14,933 nt of DNA from Larix sibirica. Lineage: Eukaryota > Streptophyta > Pinopsida > Pinales > Pinaceae. The stretch covers positions 7,972-22,904 of the forward strand of contig NWUY0304592935.1 in assembly GCA_004151065.3 (NCBI GenBank), written 5' to 3'. The notes below the pieces were generated by a model, which saw only the letters and a list, made by a program, of their open reading frames with translations, was not told the origin of the DNA and ran no database searches. Shown here in pieces: positions 1-8,313 of the stretch (positions within the stretch are counted from its first letter, which is position 1; each line of letters opens with the position of its first letter). The position numbers were made by a program, and so were the translations under genes.

Positions 1-340
1 TCTAGGAGATACTTTAACACTCCCACATTGTACTTTTGATGGATGCATTCCTCGATCCCAGTGACATACTTTTGTTCTCATTCATTGGACATTAATAAAA
101 TTATCTTAACTTATGTGATGTTTGGTCACATTTAATCACCCACCTAAATATGTATATTTTAATTGTAACCTTGGGATAATATCCAATATCATTACTCTCC
201 ACCAATTTTGTATCTCTATGAAATAATATAATGAAAATCTATAAAATAATACAATGAAGATCTATAAAATAATAGAATGAAGAGTGTACCATAGGTCTCC
301 ACAAGTCTCAAGTCTCATCTGCTACAAGGTTAGTAGATGG
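1..340. other. Non-coding flank, no gene seen
   Basis: No convincing reading frame or RNA gene is visible on either strand. The only structure is the 23-bp triple repeat listed separately. On the minus strand this stretch lies downstream of the RT fragment at 340-725. It could therefore hold RNase H or later sequence of that element, but I cannot recognise any. Confidence 0.5.
221..289. repeat. 23-bp AT-rich tandem repeat, three copies
   Basis: The unit starts at 221, 244 and 267 with AAATAATA and continues as AATGAA-ATCTAT. The copies differ at a few bases, and the third lacks the final ATCTAT. It is a simple local tandem duplication in non-coding DNA. Confidence 0.85.
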
Positions 341-725
341 TGGCCAATAAACCACAACTCAAATCTTCTCAAGTTAATGTGTGACCCATTGGCATCAGCT
401 ATATAATACCCAAGATATTTTTTAGAGTGACACACGAACTTTCCTTTAAATTCACTTGATGTTTCTGCTCCCTCAATGTCTCTCTGGAACAACTTCTCCA
501 TGTTGTAGGTGTTCCTCTCATTTCTCGTTGAAAATTAATATCATCGTGATAAAGTATGACAAGTTTCCAAGTATGGTCTCAATACCTCATTCAATAGACT
601 TGAGCAAGTTATTGATGTGTTCGTTCGCTGAATGACATAGCTAACCATTCATATATATAAATCCCCGGTTTTTTAGGCTGTCATCCAAGTTGTTTCACAG
701 TTGTAAGGTGATTCCATCCAAAGTT
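340..725 (-). pseudogene. Ty3/gypsy reverse transcriptase fragment (element 1), decayed
   Basis: Read on the minus strand across shifting frames, this stretch follows the middle and end of a plant Ty3/gypsy reverse transcriptase. The order is: a segment like the family's GDEWKTAF (here ETTWMTA, about 690); YEWLAM at about 650 (family YEWLVMPFG); then ILYHDDINF, with the Y-x-D-D polymerase motif at 540-551. After that come a segment like the family's EEHLQH, then LREQKHQVNL and a YLGYI-like segment. Stop codons and frameshifts interrupt it, so no RT can be made. Known family order supports RT. N-terminal RT fingers, integrase and LTRs were not found, so this is a scrap. It lies beyond the 3' end of element 2 and repeats a domain that element 2 already has, so it is a separate insertion. 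Its motif wording also differs from element 2. Confidence 0.75.
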
Positions 726-2300
726 TTACCCACATTTTTTCTCTTCGTCTAGTTTGTGCCACTGTGAACAGAAAGGGAATAATGGTTGAAGGCCCTTAAA
801 TGTGTAGGCAACGCTTGATAGTGTCTTGTTGTTGGTTTTGTAGATCTTTAATTAATAGTTCAGTTACTTTGCGCTGCCTTGAATGCATAGAATTCTCCAG
901 TTTCCCTCTGCCAACCAATATGGACTTCCTGGAAGACTTGGCCAAACTTAACCGGGTGATTTTGTGTAACGTGACTTGCATCGTCGTCTTCATCCATATC
1001 CTGAATCCTGATAAGTGCAACTGTTTCTCACTTGATTCATCTCAAGAGTTTAGAGTCTGTAGAAATCAAAATAGGGAATATCATGATTAAGCAAAATATG
1101 GTTTATATAAATGTCTTGTATGTTTGCTTCAAGTGCCATGATAGGCCACGAAAGAGTGCCCACAATCACAAGCCAATAAAATCAGATCCCTGCTTTTTAT
1201 CTTTAGTGTACTCGGTGTGAACCCAATGGATGAAATAGTATTGTAAAGCCTGCATATATGCTTTCTAGTTATGATTTATTCACGTATCAGGTGTGCTTTT
1301 AGAAACCTTCATCATAACCGCACTACTCGACTTTGCCTAGAGAAATCTTCTTTCATAGCAAAACATAATTTAAGTTCACAAATAGTTCTACATGAACAAC
1401 AATGATCTGGATGGCAAATATTTTACTAGAATTAGAAGAGTTCGTACTTTGGCCCAGAAAATCTAATGTTATTTGAGGTAATTCAAGAGCCCTTTTTTTC
1501 ACTTCCTACTTATCAAAAAGATTTGGAGTTGTCCATGTATCTAATTGTCCATCCGTTGCACTGCGAAATGCAAGACCCCGCCAAGAACAGAATGCACTAA
1601 AACAAATACACGAACACAAACACTCAAGCAACATAAAAAGGCCTGTATCACACAAGTCCGGGGGGAAATGGTCTAATCAGAATACCTGAATTATAGAGCA
1701 TAGACTTCATTTGCGCTCTCGACTCTTTACTACTTGGCTGTCAACCCACTCACTAACAACTCGCCTGCTGACTCTAACGCTCAATTGTCTCTGCAATCCA
1801 GCCGGCATCTAGAATGACTATTATGTTCCTTGATGGGAATCGACTTTAATGGCTACCATCCATTTGACTTTAGATCCATGCCTGACTATCGATTTCCTCG
1901 GGTGGTGGTGACCATTCAACTTCCTCCCACGTTTTGTCACACTATTAGTGAGTTTTTAATAAGCAATCGTAGTGAGTCTTCAAAGCTGCTGTTATGGGAT
2001 ATGAACCACCAGATCTGTTCCAACTGTCAATCCAACAGTTCAAAATCCTGTAGCAGCAACATTAAATGTTGTTCTGCGGGGTGAACACCCTATTAGTGTG
2101 CTTGTAGCACTCTCCATACACACTCCTATTTTAAAATCATCATTTTCATCAGTGCTCCCGCCTTTTTCATCCACACTTCTATTTGTTGCAAGTCTACTTC
2201 TATCACATTTAACTCTTATAATGTGTTCTCTGACATGATTTCCTATCGAACACTCTTTCTTAGAATGTTCAAGGATGCCCCTTCATCAACTTCCCCTTGC
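725..2300. other. Unassigned stretch between two retroelement relics
   Basis: No gene is supported here. Short open frames exist, such as minus 796-1020 (74 codons, basic) and plus 1830-2084, but none matches a family I know. Much of this DNA may be untranslated or LTR sequence of the flanking minus-strand elements. The 3' LTR of element 2 would be expected just left of 2330, but I could not define LTR ends. The stretch near 1560-1800 is somewhat richer in C and G than its surroundings, including AAGACCCCGCC near 1571, and could be part of an LTR. Confidence 0.4.
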
Positions 2301-2329
2301 TAATAAAATATTGTGTATCATTCAGTGAT

Positions 2330-2480
2330 TCTTTGCTCTCTACGATCATCTTCCCCCAGAAAATTTTATGGTGCTTGGCTTAAGAAGTCCAAGTATTGTC
2401 AATTACTCTTCCTTACACTAAATATTGCTAGTACTCAGTACCCCATTTCTTGGTCACCTTCCCCAAAACACTTTTAAATC
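2330..2480 (-). pseudogene. Chromodomain-like tail of element 2 integrase
   Basis: Downstream of a DLYEYKEGER segment (family-like DLYEYHEG, about 2560-2580), the minus strand reads as LGKVTKKWGTEY, stop, QYLV, stop, GRVIDNTWTS. This resembles the Q/E-YLVKWKG-x(4-6)-WV core of chromodomain-like tails fused to integrase in chromoviruses, which guide insertion into chromatin. The match rests on about ten residues spread around two stops. It is suggestive, not proven. Confidence 0.5.
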
Positions 2481-2578
2481 TCTTTGGGCTTCTTCCTTGG
2501 CATCTGCTTTTATCAATCCACCCATGTGCTTTCTTTCCTACTTCATCATCCTCTCTCCTTCCTTGTATTCATACAAGT

Positions 2579-2836
2579 CTACAACATCAATAGGGGCAAT
2601 TTATCGAATTCTTCTAGCAACTCAACCTCATATACATTATCTCCAAACTTCTTCCTCATCGATCCAATCTTCTTCACATTCATCTTGCTGTACATGCTTC
2701 TATGATAACACCCTTTTCTCAAATATACCATGACCAAACCTTCAATTCTAAATGAATTATATATTTGTCGCACATTAATGCACTCCTTATACCCCACGCT
2801 TTTCTCCTTCAACCTATCTTGGATTGGTGCATGCAC
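2579..2836 (-). pseudogene. Integrase C-terminal (GPY/F-type) module remnant
   Basis: This 85-codon open stretch is the best preserved part of element 2. It carries IQDRLKEKS near the start, then GLVMVYLRKGCYHRS, YSKMNVKKIGSMRKKFGDN and VYEVELLEEF. This is the Ty3/gypsy integrase C-terminal pattern: D-LVMV-LRKERF, then KL--KK-GP, then KINDNAY-VDLP. The usual GP of the GPY/F core reads GS here. The methionine at its start is internal to the former polyprotein, not a real start. The region binds DNA in intact integrases. It continues upstream into the integrase core at about 2930-3525. Confidence 0.75.
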
Positions 2837-2929
2837 CTACTCTGTGTGCTCTAAATTGTTGCTCATTTTCATATCCATCCACAAATCACTCAAGTCTACC
2901 ATTTCCCTCTAATTCATCCCCTGTACAAA

Positions 2930-3525
2930 ACTAAATGGCCAAAATCCAATCAACCAATTTACAAAGCTATTATATGCGAACTCAATGTGTGCCAAAACAC
3001 AAACACATTGTTTTGGTTTGTCTATAGCTAGGCACCTAAATATATTTCCCAAGCTTTGATTTACTACCTTTATTTATTCATTTGTATGACGGTGATATAT
3101 TGAATTGTATTGCAACTTCATCCCCATCTTCTACAACAACAATGACTTAAATATTCAGTATCTTTGTTTGTTGTGATCATCTTTAACAACTCGTCAAGTT
3201 GCACCATCTCATTGAAGAAAGTTCAATGCAATAGTTCACATTCCTAATCTTCTTGTAAAGCAAAAAAATTCACCATCTTTGAGAACCTATCAACCACAAC
3301 AAACATTGCATCAAATTTATGTCATGTTCTCAACAACCAAGTACAAAATCCATCGATATGTCTTCTTAGGGAATCTTCAAAATCTACAACAATGTGTTGA
3401 ATCGTATTTTGACTCACTCCTTTTGCCATTTGGCAAACGGAGCACCGCTCCAAATCTATTAACCCCATTCTTCATGCTCAAACAGTAATATGTCTCCTCA
3501 AGTGTCTTATCACACCCAAAATTTC
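2930..3525 (-). pseudogene. Integrase zinc-binding and catalytic core, decayed
   Basis: Minus-strand pieces match a retroviral-type integrase. First comes a CDKTLEETYY segment at about 3485-3515 (family H-G-x-x-K-T zinc-binding helix), followed by LPNGKRS, where the family has CQ-x-AKG. The core gives ISMDFVLG, with the first catalytic Asp codon at 3348-3350, and then FVVVDRFSKMV near 3270. The second catalytic site reads MITTNKDTEY where the family has a SDRDTKF-like motif, so its first Asp is replaced by Asn at 3166-3168. A VVNQSLGN segment and an EFAYNSFVNW segment near 2960-3050 close the core. Frameshifts separate the pieces. With an acidic residue lost and many stops, the enzyme is dead. 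Confidence 0.8.
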
Positions 3526-4199
3526 TTCTTAAATTTTCTTTATGCAACTCTCAAATCAAATTTTCATGCACTAGTCCTTCATCTTCACGGGTGCACAATT
3601 GCTTTCCATTTACGAAGTAATCTAGTTGCATTGTTCTATCATGCCATCAAGTTCTTACATATCTTTGCAACCTATCCAAAATTATTGACATGTTCATACA
3701 TATCCCTGATTTTTTCAAATCCCACTATCTCATTCTTCATCATTTCCAACATCATTGATCCCATGCTCAAAATATCATTGACCTTGTTTCTTTTTTAAAA
3801 CTTATGTTCCAACACAAACATATAGTTCTATAAAAAATCAACCCATCTCACGATGTTGGTTCAACTTTGTAAGTGTATTGATGGGCTTTAGGATTTGATG
3901 GTCTATGTACAACATAAACTCCCTCAATAATAATAAACCTTCGTACATGAAAGAAAAAGATAACCTTTAACTTCAAAAATAATATAATGCATCCACACAA
4001 GAATAACACCAAGGTATAGAGAGAATAACCCTTAAGGTAGAGTAAGACTATCAAATACTCCTTGTGGAAGGAGTCACTCCATGAGACATGCTTGCTACAA
4101 TACAAATCTCAACATACAACATATCTCAAGTTTCAACAATGATACTTGTGTATTAATATTTTCTCCAAAGTATAACTGGTGGTCTATGCCAACTACCCC

Positions 4200-4690
4200 T
4201 CATTATTATATGCATTTCATTTAACCATCTCGTGGACCTATTTATCACCTACCAACTACCAAGTGGGCCTATTCCATTAGTATGGCTACATTACATTAAT
4301 TATCCCCTGTACACACCTCCTTGGGTAGCCCATATTATCCTCTCAAGGTACATTACAAATGCTTCAACACTAGCACAATATCATGAAGTTCCGTATCATA
4401 TGTATAGTAATCATGTTGTGCTTCATTCAACTTTTCAATGAAACATGTTATTGGCATCCATCCTAACACAATGTTGCGCCATTAATTGCCATGTGCACAT
4501 CACAATCTACTTAGAATACCTTATTGAAAACAAATAACAATGATGCACATGCTTTTGTTGGGCTTTCCTCCTCGACAAGAATCTTCATGTTTTCATGCAC
4601 TATGTCATCAACACACAAATCTTGCAAAATCTTCTAATGAACTTCCTGTAAAAAATAGCAATGTCATGGAAACTTCTCACCTTTATGACA
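4200..4690 (-). pseudogene. RNase H region of element 2, decayed
   Basis: The connection and RNase H part follows RT on the minus strand. A segment near 4660-4690 resembles the family's SFHGLASFYRKFI. It is followed by EESPTKAC and a VDCDVHMAINGATLCQDG segment near 4450-4510, where the family has KCDASGVAIGAVLSQDG. Next comes a segment like the family's YFSEKLNEAKQKY at about 4400-4450. The RNase H Asp in CDAS is retained as CDVH. Several stops and frameshifts interrupt the sequence. The C-terminal half of RNase H and the link to integrase (3530-4200) are too degraded to assign with confidence. Confidence 0.7.
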
Positions 4691-4694
4691 TTGT

Positions 4695-5355
4695 GTGACA
4701 TGGGCACCATTTCAAAATTGCCTTCACCTTCTATGGATCCATGTGCAACCCATCCTTGAAAACAACAAATCCAAGGTACACCAACTATTCAAAAGCTTTA
4801 CATTGCTTCAAGTTAATGCACAATTGCTCCTCTCTCAATGCTTCAAACACCACCTTCAAATGTTGTGGATGTTCCTCTCACATCCAATTGAAAATTAATG
4901 TGTCATCCAAGTAAAGAACTACAAAATGACCAATATATAGCCATAAACTTCTTTCATTTGTCTCATAAAAGTGCATAGAATGTTGATCAATCCAAACAAA
5001 ATAACCAACCACCCATAAAATCCATCATTGGTCTTGAATGCATTCTTCCATTCATCACCCTCTCTTATCTAAGTGAGATCCACTCTTTAAATCGATCTTC
5101 GTGAAACCATCCAATAGATTGTCCATCATCAACAATGAGAACATGTACATGACAATGATCTTGTTCGATGATCTAGAGTTTCTACATATCTACCTCAATC
5201 CATCATTTTCAACATGATCAATGCTAGCACTGCACATGAGCTTATACAGTCCTTGATCAATCCCTTCGACAACAACTCACCTACATGTTTGTCAAACTTG
5301 ATGCTTTCCATCGAACTCATTCTATGCACTACTTAACTTGACAATGTTTCACTTC
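4695..5355 (-). pseudogene. Reverse transcriptase of element 2, decayed
   Basis: Minus-strand translation, switching frames, gives the ordered RT blocks. An IPGNIVKLSS-like segment lies near 5340 (family IPGA-LPN). KHVGELLSKGLIKDCISSCA lies near 5220-5290. A degraded block follows where the family has SRAINKITVKYRFPIP. A family DLRSGYHQIR block near 5070 is recognisable through [29 protein letters not shown] is at about 5000-5070. [14 protein letters not shown] carries the catalytic Y-L-D-D at 4902-4913. EEHPQHLKVV and LVYLGFVV-KDGLHMDP follow at about 4750-4880. The catalytic aspartates survive, but the frame does not. This is the strongest identification within the element. Confidence 0.88.
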
Positions 5356-5639
5356 AAATCAATTCAATATCATGCACTATTTTCCTTTGTGGTGGCAATC
5401 CTTCTAGCAATTATGTGTGTGCTATGTTGTTGTACTCCAGAAACTTCTTCACTTCACCAAGAATCTTTTTCTCATCGTGCTCGACACTTTCCTTGGCACC
5501 ATAGCATAACAATGTTTTGTCTCTCACATTGTGCTTAATAATTTCTTTGTTGACAACAACACTTCTCTCGGCTCTTCATCTTTCACAAGCATTAACAAGA
5601 ATTTTCTCCCAACTTTGGTGATGGCATAAGTATTCTTCC

Positions 5640-5960
5640 TCATGTCATGCATTGTGCTCATGTCATACTATCATGTCCTACCCAACAATAAATGATGTAA
5701 GCATCCATGGGTATGATGTCACACAAGACTTCATGATGATGTTATTCTATGTGGAATGCCACCCTACATTGATTTGTCATAAGAAATTCATATATGCAAT
5801 GAAACCAAAACAACTAGTATGGTTGTGGATGTTTCTAGTATGATAAACTCAAATTCTATACCATCTAGTCTACAACCAGATTTTTTATACTCACAGTTGA
5901 TGATAACCTTGCAATGCTTACCTCTAGCCTTGCACTTGGTTATAAAGATATTCTTCATCA
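5640..5960 (-). pseudogene. Aspartic protease region of element 2, decayed
   Basis: The minus strand reads IFITKCKARGKHCKVIINC at about 5895-5950, where the family has IFHTRC-IQGKVC-LIIDSGS. The catalytic Asp-Ser/Thr-Gly is therefore replaced by an Asn-Cys-containing segment. It continues with an MTNQCRVAFHI segment near 5765-5800, EVLCDIIPMDAY near 5700-5735 and LLGR-like sequence near 5675. KNTYAITKVGRKFLLMLV follows near 5590-5640, matching the family's NTYTF-K-GRK--L-P linker toward RT. In intact elements the protease cuts the gag-pol polyprotein. Here the active site is gone and stops are present. Confidence 0.72.
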
Positions 5961-6094
5961 ATCATCAATTTTCCTTTGGTGCTTCTTGTTGTCGTGCGAT
6001 CATTCCTCTATGCATCATTAAATTCTCTCCATGTTTGTTATTGTCACCATTGTGCCTCCGTCTTTTAATTTTTTTCCCTAAGTCAATTGTCATT

Positions 6095-6168
6095 CACTAA
6101 TTTATGTACACATATTCATTTTGCATATTCGCCAATTTATGTATGCACATACTCATTTTGCATACTCA
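6095..6168. repeat. Tandem duplication of about 36 bp in the gag region
   Basis: The segment AATTTATGTA-CACATA-TCATTTTGCATA-TC occurs twice in a row, starting near 6099 and 6134, with a few differences. It lies next to the zinc-knuckle remnant of element 2. It could be an original gag linker repeat or a later duplication. Confidence 0.75.
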
Positions 6169-6212
6169 AATGACTTGTGCCCTTTTCCACATGTGTTGCA
6201 ATATCTTTGTTG
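6159..6212 (-). pseudogene. Gag zinc-knuckle remnant of element 2
   Basis: The minus strand reads QQRYCNTCGKGHKSFEY. The family CCHC knuckle is C-x2-C-x4-H-x4-C, typically RYCYNCGKxGHKSFEC. Here both first cysteines and the histidine remain. One residue between the second Cys and His is missing and the last Cys is Tyr. Upstream, a Gly/Arg-rich GRGYIRV-like stretch and a gag helix segment (LVEKAYKLVFKVDEKLV, about 6405-6470) fit the gag C-terminus. The knuckle binds RNA in working elements; this one is broken. Confidence 0.7.
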
Positions 6213-6520
6213 ATTGTAACTATTATTCCCTCTTCCTCATACTCTAATATAACCTCTACCTCTAAGTTTGCTTGTCAAGTTATTTTCTTCTCTTTTTTGT
6301 CCTCTCATCACACACTTCTTCCACCTTTCATGTGGGAATGCAACCTCTATCACCACAACCAACACCTCTACCATAGTCAAAATTCTTCTCATTGGCGTTA
6401 TACACTAACTTCTCATCAACCTTAAACACCAACTTATAAGCTTTCTCCACCAATCATTTTTTAGGTAGGTTGATATCATCTTGAATTGCAAATTTCAAAC
6501 CATTCACATACCCCAATGAC

Positions 6521-6688
6521 AATTGTTCTTCTTCATCCTCACTGTGTCCAACTCAAATCGATATTTTGTTAAATTATTGTGTACTATTGTCTACTCTACT
6601 CTTAAATTGTTCTTCTTCATCCTCATTGTGTCCAACTCAAATCGATATTTTGTTAAATAATTATGTATTACTGTAGATATTGCATTTG
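6521..6688. repeat. 84-bp direct tandem duplication in gag remnant
   Basis: Bases from AATTGTTCTTCTTCATCCTC at 6521 recur from 6605 with only a few substitutions over about 68 bp (6521-6588 versus 6605-6672). The last 16 bp of each unit are more diverged. The period is 84 bp, or 28 codons, so it would have kept the frame if it happened while gag was coding. Confidence 0.85.
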
Positions 6689-6699
6689 TATGAACAATG

Positions 6700-7303
6700 T
6701 CCATTGTTAATCAATGAGCAAGAATTTCTCATACAATATCCTCTTTATCTTTCCGGATTCGCTCACACTACATAAAATCCCTTCCAAATTTACTCAAACT
6801 ACACAAAATCCCACCATATTGCAACGTGTCCCTACAACTTAGTACTCATGAATTTCAACCTCCAAGTGTCTTCTTATTCTTTCAAACTTGAAGTACCTTT
6901 CCATTTCACAATTTTATAAGAGTCAAGTATGTAATCGGTTACCATGATTTGTAGGGTCGACATATTTAGTGAAGTCTATGTCTAAGTATAGGTTAAGTTG
7001 ATTCATTTTGGTTGGTTCAGAAGTCATTCATGCATTATGTGTAAGGAGTTTAGAGTCTTAAAATAGAGATCGGGACGTTATCTTGTATTGGACCCTTTTG
7101 TTTTATTGTGTTTTAGAAGATTTGTGTCAGATTGGGTAAGCCATTAGGAAAGTACCCTTTGGAAACACAAGTTTTCTTAGTTATTATCTCCATTAGTAAT
7201 AAGGTACTTGTATCATCTATAAGTGGATGGTGAAACAATCTTTTGTAGATGCTATTATCATCCCATGATTAGCGTTTTATGGATAACTAATTTATTTTCA
7301 TAA
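6700..7303. other. Non-coding: probable gag start/leader of element 2 and unassigned DNA
   Basis: No gene is visible. By position, 6700-7000 should hold the N-terminal gag of the minus-strand element and its leader, but I cannot align it with confidence. At 7040-7300 the text changes character, with T-rich, promoter-like pieces such as CTATAAGTGG at 7218. It could be LTR or unrelated intergenic DNA. No matching copy was found elsewhere in the window. Confidence 0.4.
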
Positions 7304-7800
7304 ATTGTGTAGTTTTGTAATAGTTCAGATAACATTGAATCTCATTCTGTAAATGGATTAGAGAAATGATACGCCTATCACCTTCAATTGTGTAGTTTTG
7401 TAATAGTTCAGATAACATTGAATCTCATTCTGTAAATGGATTAGAGAAATGATATGCCTATCACCTTCATATTGAGAATATTTAGAAAGAAAGAAAAAAA
7501 TTGTAACTAGATGACTTGTAGTAATAGTTTAGGTAACATTGAATCCCATTCTGTAAATGGATTAGAGAAATGATATGCCATATCCCCTTCATATTGGGAA
7601 AATTTATAAAAAAAAAAAAATCTGTAAATACTAGATAACTTGTAGTAATAGTAAGGTAACATTGAATCCCATTCTGTAAATGGATTAAAGAAACGATCTG
7701 CCATATGCCTTCATATTGAGAATATTTAAAGAAATGATATGCCCTATCCCCTTCATATTGAGAATATTTATAAGAGAAAAATTGTCTGTAAATACTAACT
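7304..7800. repeat. Complex tandem repeat, 83-bp and about 124-bp units
   Basis: A core of about 60 bp, TAATAGTTCAGATAACATTG then AATC(T/C)CATTCTGTAAATGG-ATTAGAGAAATGATA, recurs four times. The first two copies start at 7304 and 7387, 83 bp apart. Later copies start at 7515 and 7639, 124 bp apart. They carry an added tail of CTTCATATTGAGAATATTTA, an A-run and TGTAAATACTAGATAACT. A further tail-only copy occupies about 7714-7800. An A-run of 13 lies near 7608-7620. The short minus-strand ORF at 7507-7704 is only the repeat read twice (NPFTEWDSMLP) and is not a gene. Confidence 0.9.
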
Positions 7801-8242
7801 AGATAACTTTTGCAACATCCTTGATGGATTCAAACTCATACGTCCTCATAGAGCCAAAAACTTTTGCAATAACTTTTGCAACATCCTTGATGGATTCAAA
7901 CTCATAAGTCCTCATAGAGCCAAAAACTTTTGCAACATCCTTGATAGATTCAAACTCATAAGTCCTCATAGAGGCAAAATGGCTCTCTAGTCTGCTTATG
8001 TGCAATGCATCTATGGAATTATCCTTTTCCCACATAACTTCAGCATTGTCTGTAAAAGTAACCTGAGGCCCACCCCAATGAACCATAATACAAGCAATGC
8101 CTTTACCAACACCTCTTATTGTTAGTCTTATTATCCCTGGACACTGTTGATTCTGGAAGATGCTAGTAAAGACAAACTTCAACATTGTCTGTGTAAGTGA
8201 CTTGAGGCCCCAATCACTGGTACCGTAATACAAGCAATGCAT
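7799..8242 (-). pseudogene. Unrecognised repeat-built ORF, possible gene remnant
   Basis: This is a 147-codon open frame whose family I do not recognise. Residues from about 90 to the end are three copies of an 18-residue unit, SMRTYEFESIKDVAKVFG, with a four-residue IAKV insert between the second and third. Before the repeats lies a more ordinary protein-like stretch containing GPQVTFTDNAEVMWEKDN and ALHISRLESHFA. The first 60 residues arise from a 139-bp duplication read in a different frame, so the N-terminus is not ancestral. No signal peptide or membrane segment is evident. A possible splice acceptor, TTTGTCTTTACTAG, occurs in each 139-bp copy on the minus strand. The frame could thus be a former internal exon whose coding sense starts after such an acceptor. 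It is more likely a gene relic than an active gene. Confidence 0.3.
7805..7978 (-). repeat. 54-bp in-frame tandem repeat, three copies
   Basis: Units start at 7805, 7871 and 7925 on the plus strand (AACTTTTGCAACATCCTTGA, then TTCAAACTCATA-GTCCTCATAGA). Spacings are 66 and 54 bp, the first including a 12-bp partial copy. The copies differ from each other by about one to three bases, so the duplications are recent. All steps are multiples of three. Confidence 0.92.
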
Positions 8243-8313
8243 TTACCAACATTCTTATTGTTAGTCTTATTATCCCCAGATACTGTTGAGTTTGGAAAGA
8301 TGCTAGTAAAGAC
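8036..8313. repeat. 139-bp tandem duplication, two copies
   Basis: The first copy (8036-8174) and second copy (8175-8313) share AACTTCA-CATTGTCTGT, AATACAAGCAATGC, TCTTATTGTTAGTCTTATTA and TGCTAGTAAAGACAAA in the same order. There are scattered substitutions and small indels. The copies are clearly more diverged from each other than the 54-bp units, so this duplication is probably older. Confidence 0.92.

Larger units (their letters stand above)
2330..6700 (-). mobile_element. Decayed Ty3/gypsy (chromovirus-like) retrotransposon, gag-pol region
   Basis: Reading from high to low coordinates on the minus strand gives recognisable pieces in canonical Ty3/gypsy order: gag C-terminus (about 6400-6480), zinc knuckle (6159-6212), protease (about 5640-5960), RT (about 4695-5355), RNase H (about 4200-4690), integrase (about 2930-3525), integrase C-terminal module (2579-2836) and a chromodomain-like tail (about 2330-2480). 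RNase H before integrase is the Ty3/gypsy arrangement and excludes Ty1/copia. The span of about 4.4 kb fits one full gag-pol polyprotein of roughly 1,450 codons. Dozens of stops and frameshifts make it non-functional, and no open stretch exceeds about 90 codons. Neither LTR, primer binding site nor target-site duplication could be defined, so the true ends are unknown. They should lie left of 2330 and right of 6700. Confidence 0.85.

Noticed and set aside
796-1020. 74-codon minus-strand ORF
   Set aside because: It does not align with RT N-terminal blocks where expected and resembles no known family. Both strands are open here, as is common by chance.
1560-1800. Possible plus-strand LTR starting near TGCGAAATGCAAGACCCC
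   Set aside because: The start only loosely recalls known plant LTR ends, and no partner copy or internal domain on the plus strand is present.
3490-3798. Plus-strand ORFs of about 100 codons in 2425-3798
   Set aside because: They are antisense shadows of the minus-strand retroelement; the recognisable protein pattern is on the other strand.
7045-7300. Possible LTR or copia-type promoter sequence
   Set aside because: A short word shared with about 1048-1060 (GAGTTTAGAGTCT) is too little to call a repeated LTR. No matching second copy, TG...CA ends or target duplication was found.
7507-7704. 65-codon minus-strand ORF with repeated NPFTEWDSMLP
   Set aside because: It is fully explained by two copies of the 124-bp non-coding tandem repeat and includes an A-run read as phenylalanines.
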